Shown here piece by piece: positions 6,049 to 8,673 of a DNA stretch of 8,673 bases. The first letter of the stretch is position 1. Each line of letters starts with the position of its first letter. The notes beneath the pieces are model-generated. The model was not told the origin of the DNA. It saw only the letters and a program-made list of their open reading frames with translations, and searched no databases. A program made the position numbers and the translations under genes. Source of the DNA: Candidatus Hydrogenedentota bacterium (lineage in GTDB: Bacteria > Hydrogenedentota > Hydrogenedentia > Hydrogenedentales > CAITNO01); NCBI GenBank assembly GCA_903822375.1, contig CAIJOU010000658.1, positions 1-8,673 on the forward strand, given 5' to 3'.

Positions 6049-7236
6049 ATGTTCCAGCGCGCCATGGGCGACACTCTCGCACGGCGGTTAAAACAGCCGC
6101 GCCGGTTCATTCAAGTACTGGCCGGCCCCCGCCAAGTGGGCAAGACCACCATCGCCCGGCAGGTCATGCAATCCGCGGGGTTGCCGTGCCATTACGCCTC
6201 CGCCGACGAGCCCGCACTAAAGGGCACCGTTTGGGTGCATGAGCAGTGGGAAACGGCGCGCATGTTGTGTGACCGGGGCACGGTGCCCGGTCTACTGGTC
6301 CTCGACGAAATCCAGAAACTGCCCGGCTGGCAGGAGACAATAAAACGCCTGTGGGACGAGGACACCGCAGCCGCAAGGCCCATGCATGTGGTACTGCTCG
6401 GCTCGTCTCCGCTTATGGTTCATCGCGGGTTGACCGAGAGTCTGGCCGGCCGTTTTGAGTTGATCGCGGTGCCGCACTGGTCCTTTGACGAGATGCACCG
6501 GGCCTTCGGCTGGAAACTCGACCAGTACCTCTACTTTGGCGGGTATCCCGGCGCGGCCCAACTGGTGGACGAGCCGGACCGCTGGGCGCGTTATGTGCTC
6601 GATTCGCTTATCGAAACCTCCATTTCACGGGATGTGCTGTTGATGACTCGTGTCAACAAACCCGCACTTTTGCGGCAGCTTTTTGAACTTGGTTGCCGTT
6701 ATTCTGCCCGCGTCCTGTCCTACAACAAGATGCTCGGCCAACTTCAAGATGCGGGAAACACCACGACACTGGCCGAATATCTGAGTCTGCTGGGGGGCGG
6801 CGGTCTGCTCATCGGTCTGCACAAGTACGCGGGACAGGCGGTGCGGAGGCGGGCGTCCAGTCCGAAACTGCTGGTGATGAACACCGCCCTGATGAACGCG
6901 TCGGCCGGCGTTCCCTTCTCTTCGGCGCGCCGCGACCATGCGCACTGGGGGCGCATCGTGGAAACCGCCGTGGGAGCAGGCTTGGCCAACGGAATCATGG
7001 GCACGGACATGAAGTTGTACTATTGGAATGATGGAAACCGGGAGGTGGACTACGTGCTGCGACGGGGCGACAAACTGGTGGCCGTGGAAGTCAAGAGTGT
7101 GGGCCGTCGGGACACCTTGCCGGGCCTCGAAAAATTCTGCAGGGAGTTTCCCAATGCGCGACCGCTGCTGGTGGGGGCCGACGGAATTCCCCTGGAGGAG
7201 TTTCTTCAGACACCGCCAGAACAGCACTTTGACTGA
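6049..7236 (+). CDS. AAA family ATPase with C-terminal DUF4143 domain
   Basis: This 395-residue protein has the AAA_14 plus DUF4143 layout of a widespread, poorly understood family of prokaryotic ATPases. Walker A is GPRQVGKT (26-33) and Walker B is LLVLDEI (82-88). A sensor-like LLGSS sits at 116-120, with GRF at 134-136 and the family's FGGYPG at 163-168. Residues about 204-256 look like the small helical, winged-helix-like part between the two domains. The C-terminal DUF4143 region has a PD-(D/E)XK-like set, Glu305, Asp334, Glu347 and Lys349 (in VETA, EVDY and VEVKS), all intact. That suggests a nuclease-type fold; whether it cuts DNA is unknown. AAGGAG (6036-6041) lies 7 nt before the ATG at 6049. 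An in-frame TTG two codons earlier would be too close to that site. The gene stands alone with its own promoter and palindromic operator pair, and has no toxin, antitoxin or transposase beside it. Confidence 0.9.
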   Translation: MFQRAMGDTLARRLKQPRRFIQVLAGPRQVGKTTIARQVMQSAGLPCHYASADEPALKGTVWVHEQWETARMLCDRGTVPGLLVLDEIQKLPGWQETIKRLWDEDTAAARPMHVVLLGSSPLMVHRGLTESLAGRFELIAVPHWSFDEMHRAFGWKLDQYLYFGGYPGAAQLVDEPDRWARYVLDSLIETSISRDVLLMTRVNKPALLRQLFELGCRYSARVLSYNKMLGQLQDAGNTTTLAEYLSLLGGGGLLIGLHKYAGQAVRRRASSPKLLVMNTALMNASAGVPFSSARRDHAHWGRIVETAVGAGLANGIMGTDMKLYYWNDGNREVDYVLRRGDKLVAVEVKSVGRRDTLPGLEKFCREFPNARPLLVGADGIPLEEFLQTPPEQHFD

Positions 7237-7258
7237 CCCGGGGTGGCTGCGGTCCTTT

Positions 7259-7288
7259 CACCGGAGAACACCTGTCACGTTTCCGGTG
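7259..7288. repeat. Inverted repeat (hairpin) downstream of the ATPase gene
   Basis: CACCGGA (7259-7265) pairs with TCCGGTG (7282-7288), and the stem can be extended by a G-U and an A-T pair around a 12-nt loop. It begins 22 nt after the ATPase stop codon. No T-run follows, so it is not a classical intrinsic terminator; it might protect the 3' end of the transcript or help a Rho-type stop. Confidence 0.4.
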
Positions 7289-7396
7289 TCGCGCCGCCGG
7301 CGAATCCAAACAGGTGGAAAGAACCGGCAGCACTTCCCACGAAAAGGCGTGCGCTAAGGCTTCAAGACCTTGGACCGGGTGCCCATGCCAACCCAA

Positions 7397-7427
7397 TCCC
7401 ATAACTCCCATTCTTCCCGTAATTCCC
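7397..7427. repeat. Short 9-bp degenerate tandem repeat
   Basis: TCCC recurs at 7397, 7406, 7415 and 7424, an exact 9-bp period. The units are TCCCATAAC, TCCCATTCT and TCCCGTAAT, followed by a partial fourth TCCC; the shared pattern is TCCCRTWMY. On the minus strand this reads as repeated ATGGGA-like units. No coding function is evident, as it lies in the intergenic region. Confidence 0.5.
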
Positions 7428-7453
7428 CGGCCTTTGGCCCTCAAATAATCCGG

Positions 7454-7483
7454 TTGACTTCCCCGGCGTCTGCCGTCTATTCT
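7454..7483 (+). promoter_or_regulatory. Candidate promoter of the Gfo/Idh/MocA gene
   Basis: TTGACT (7454-7459, five of six consensus positions) and TATTCT (7478-7483, four of six) are separated by 18 nt. The start site would be near 7490, about 60 nt before the ATG at 7549. The -10 lies in the loop of the CCGTC/GACGG inverted repeat (7473-7492). Confidence 0.4.
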
Positions 7484-7548
7484 TAACGACGGTCTTTTAT
7501 GGGTTTCCTTGGTCACCGTTTACCTATCCACGCACGAGGAGAGAAATT

Positions 7549-8673
7549 ATGGAAAAATGGCAGATGACACGCCGCGCGTTCCTCGCGTCGGCCACCACCA
7601 CGGCGGTGCTTGCCGGCTGTGCCACGTCGAAGCCGGTGCTCAACACGGCCAGGGTCGTTCCGCGCAAGATTTCCCCCAATGCCAAGCTGAACCTTGCCTG
7701 CATCGGCGTGGGCGGCATGGGCAAGGGCGACACGATGAGCTGTGCCGGGGAAAAGGACCTGGTGAACGTCGTGGCGCTGTGCGATGTGGATGACAAGAGC
7801 GCCGAAGAGTCCTTCTACAAGCTTCCGAACGCGAAGCGGTACAAAGACTATCGCAAGATGCTGGATGAAATGGACAAAGAAATCGACGCCTGCACGGTCA
7901 GCACTCCCGACCACACGCATGCGCCGGCCGCGTACACCGCGATGATGAAGGGCAAGCACGTCCGCGTGCAGAAGCCGCTGACGCACACAATCGCCGAGGC
8001 GCGCCTGCTTGCCAGGGTTGCCAAGGAGACCGGCGTGGTCACCGCGATGGGCAACCAGGGCCACTCCGGAGACGGCGTGCGTGAACTGTGCGAGTTCCTG
8101 TGGTCCGGTGTCATCGGCGACGTCAAAGAGGCCCATATCTGGACCGACCGCCCAATCTGGCCGCAGGGCATCGAGAAGCCCCTGTCCGAACAGCCCGTGC
8201 CTGCGACGATGGATTGGGACCTGTGGCTCGGCGCCGCGCCGGCCCGTCCCTACAACGGCGGCTACGCGCCCTTCAAGTGGCGCGGCTGGTGGGATTTCGG
8301 CTGCGGCGCCATCGGCGACATGGCCTGCCACATCATGGATCCCGCTTTCTGGTCGCTGCACCTCGGCGCTGCCGACAAGTACTCGGTTGAAGTGGTGAAG
8401 GTGGAGGGCATGACCAAGCAGACGGCTCCGAAGCGCTCCATCATCAAGTTCGAGTTCCCCGAGCGCAAGACGGAGAACGGCGTCATGGCGCCGGTGACCG
8501 TGTACTGGTACGACGGCAAGCTCAAGCCGCCGCGCCCCGAGGGCATTCCCGCGGACGAAGTGCTCGGCGACGACGGCAACGGCTCGCTCTTCATCGGCAC
8601 GAAGGGCGTCGCCACCTCCGGCACTTACGGCGCCAAGTCGCGCCTGCTGCCTGCGGCCAAGATGAAGGATTAC
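7549..8673 (+). CDS. Tat-exported Gfo/Idh/MocA-family oxidoreductase, lipoprotein-like (cut by the window edge)
   Basis: 375 codons are visible and the frame is open at the right edge. The N-terminus has a twin-arginine motif, TRRAFL (7-12), a short hydrophobic stretch and a lipobox LAGC (21-24). The product is therefore predicted to be exported folded through Tat and lipidated on Cys24. A Rossmann NAD(P) domain follows with GVGGMG (53-58), Asp79 at the end of the second strand, TPDHTH (119-124) and QKPL (141-144), where Lys142 is the conserved EKP-type lysine. The second domain contains GDMACHIMD (256-264), with Asp257 and His261 at the usual catalytic positions. Members of this family oxidise or reduce sugars and inositols, often with bound nucleotide when exported; the substrate here is unknown. 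GAGGAG (7536-7541) lies 7 nt before the ATG and fixes the start. Confidence 0.9.
   Translation, partial: MEKWQMTRRAFLASATTTAVLAGCATSKPVLNTARVVPRKISPNAKLNLACIGVGGMGKGDTMSCAGEKDLVNVVALCDVDDKSAEESFYKLPNAKRYKDYRKMLDEMDKEIDACTVSTPDHTHAPAAYTAMMKGKHVRVQKPLTHTIAEARLLARVAKETGVVTAMGNQGHSGDGVRELCEFLWSGVIGDVKEAHIWTDRPIWPQGIEKPLSEQPVPATMDWDLWLGAAPARPYNGGYAPFKWRGWWDFGCGAIGDMACHIMDPAFWSLHLGAADKYSVEVVKVEGMTKQTAPKRSIIKFEFPERKTENGVMAPVTVYWYDGKLKPPRPEGIPADEVLGDDGNGSLFIGTKGVATSGTYGAKSRLLPAAKMKDY

Larger units (their letters stand above)
7237..7548. other. Intergenic region between the ATPase and the oxidoreductase genes
   Basis: These 312 bases contain no reading frame that I can support. They hold a hairpin at 7259-7288, a 9-bp degenerate tandem repeat at 7397-7427 and a candidate promoter at 7454-7483. 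A 5-bp inverted repeat, CCGTC and GACGG (7473-7492), overlaps the -10 of that promoter and is followed by TCTTTTAT. It could be a weak terminator or an operator. Confidence 0.6.

Noticed and set aside
7091..7516. A 141-codon minus-strand frame in the region after the ATPase gene.
   Set aside because: Composition is Arg- and Pro-rich and without motifs; half of it overlaps the ATPase gene. No support for coding.

Overview
The window comes from a GC-rich bacterial chromosome. It carries a compact housekeeping operon flanked by accessory genes. The order ftsH-folP-glmM is the familiar one from many Gram-negative bacteria. The last gene is the start of a Tat-exported, lipobox-bearing Gfo/Idh/MocA oxidoreductase, a type abundant in Planctomycetes, Lentisphaerae, Hydrogenedentes and relatives. 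A bacterium of that broad kind is my best guess, but it is an inference from gene content, and no rRNA or other phylogenetic marker is present.

Layout. Bases 1-581 (minus strand) hold the N-terminal part of a membrane-anchored alpha/beta hydrolase that runs off the left edge. A 262-bp divergent intergenic region follows, with a sigma70-like promoter for ftsH, weaker candidate promoters for the hydrolase and a terminator-like hairpin on the minus strand. Bases 844-5828 (plus strand) are ftsH, folP, glmM and pdxJ, separated by 34 nt, an 8-nt overlap and 21 nt, so very probably one transcript. They encode membrane protein quality control, the dihydropteroate step of folate synthesis, the GlcN-6-P to GlcN-1-P step of UDP-GlcNAc synthesis and the ring-closing step of vitamin B6 synthesis. 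I see no convincing intrinsic terminator after pdxJ.

Bases 6049-7236 are a single AAA ATPase/DUF4143 gene. Its upstream region is the most striking non-coding signal here: two near-identical 20-bp palindromes, spaced exactly 22 bp centre to centre, sit across a good TTGAAA-17-TAAAAT promoter and its expected start site. This looks like a repressor operator pair. The protein itself has a helix-turn-helix-like middle segment, so autoregulation is possible but unproven.

Bases 7237-7548 are non-coding and contain a hairpin, a degenerate 9-bp tandem repeat and a candidate promoter for the last gene. That gene starts at 7549 and runs off the right edge. The housekeeping operon supplies the cell's core functions. 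The three flanking genes look like independent units with no evident functional link to it or to each other.
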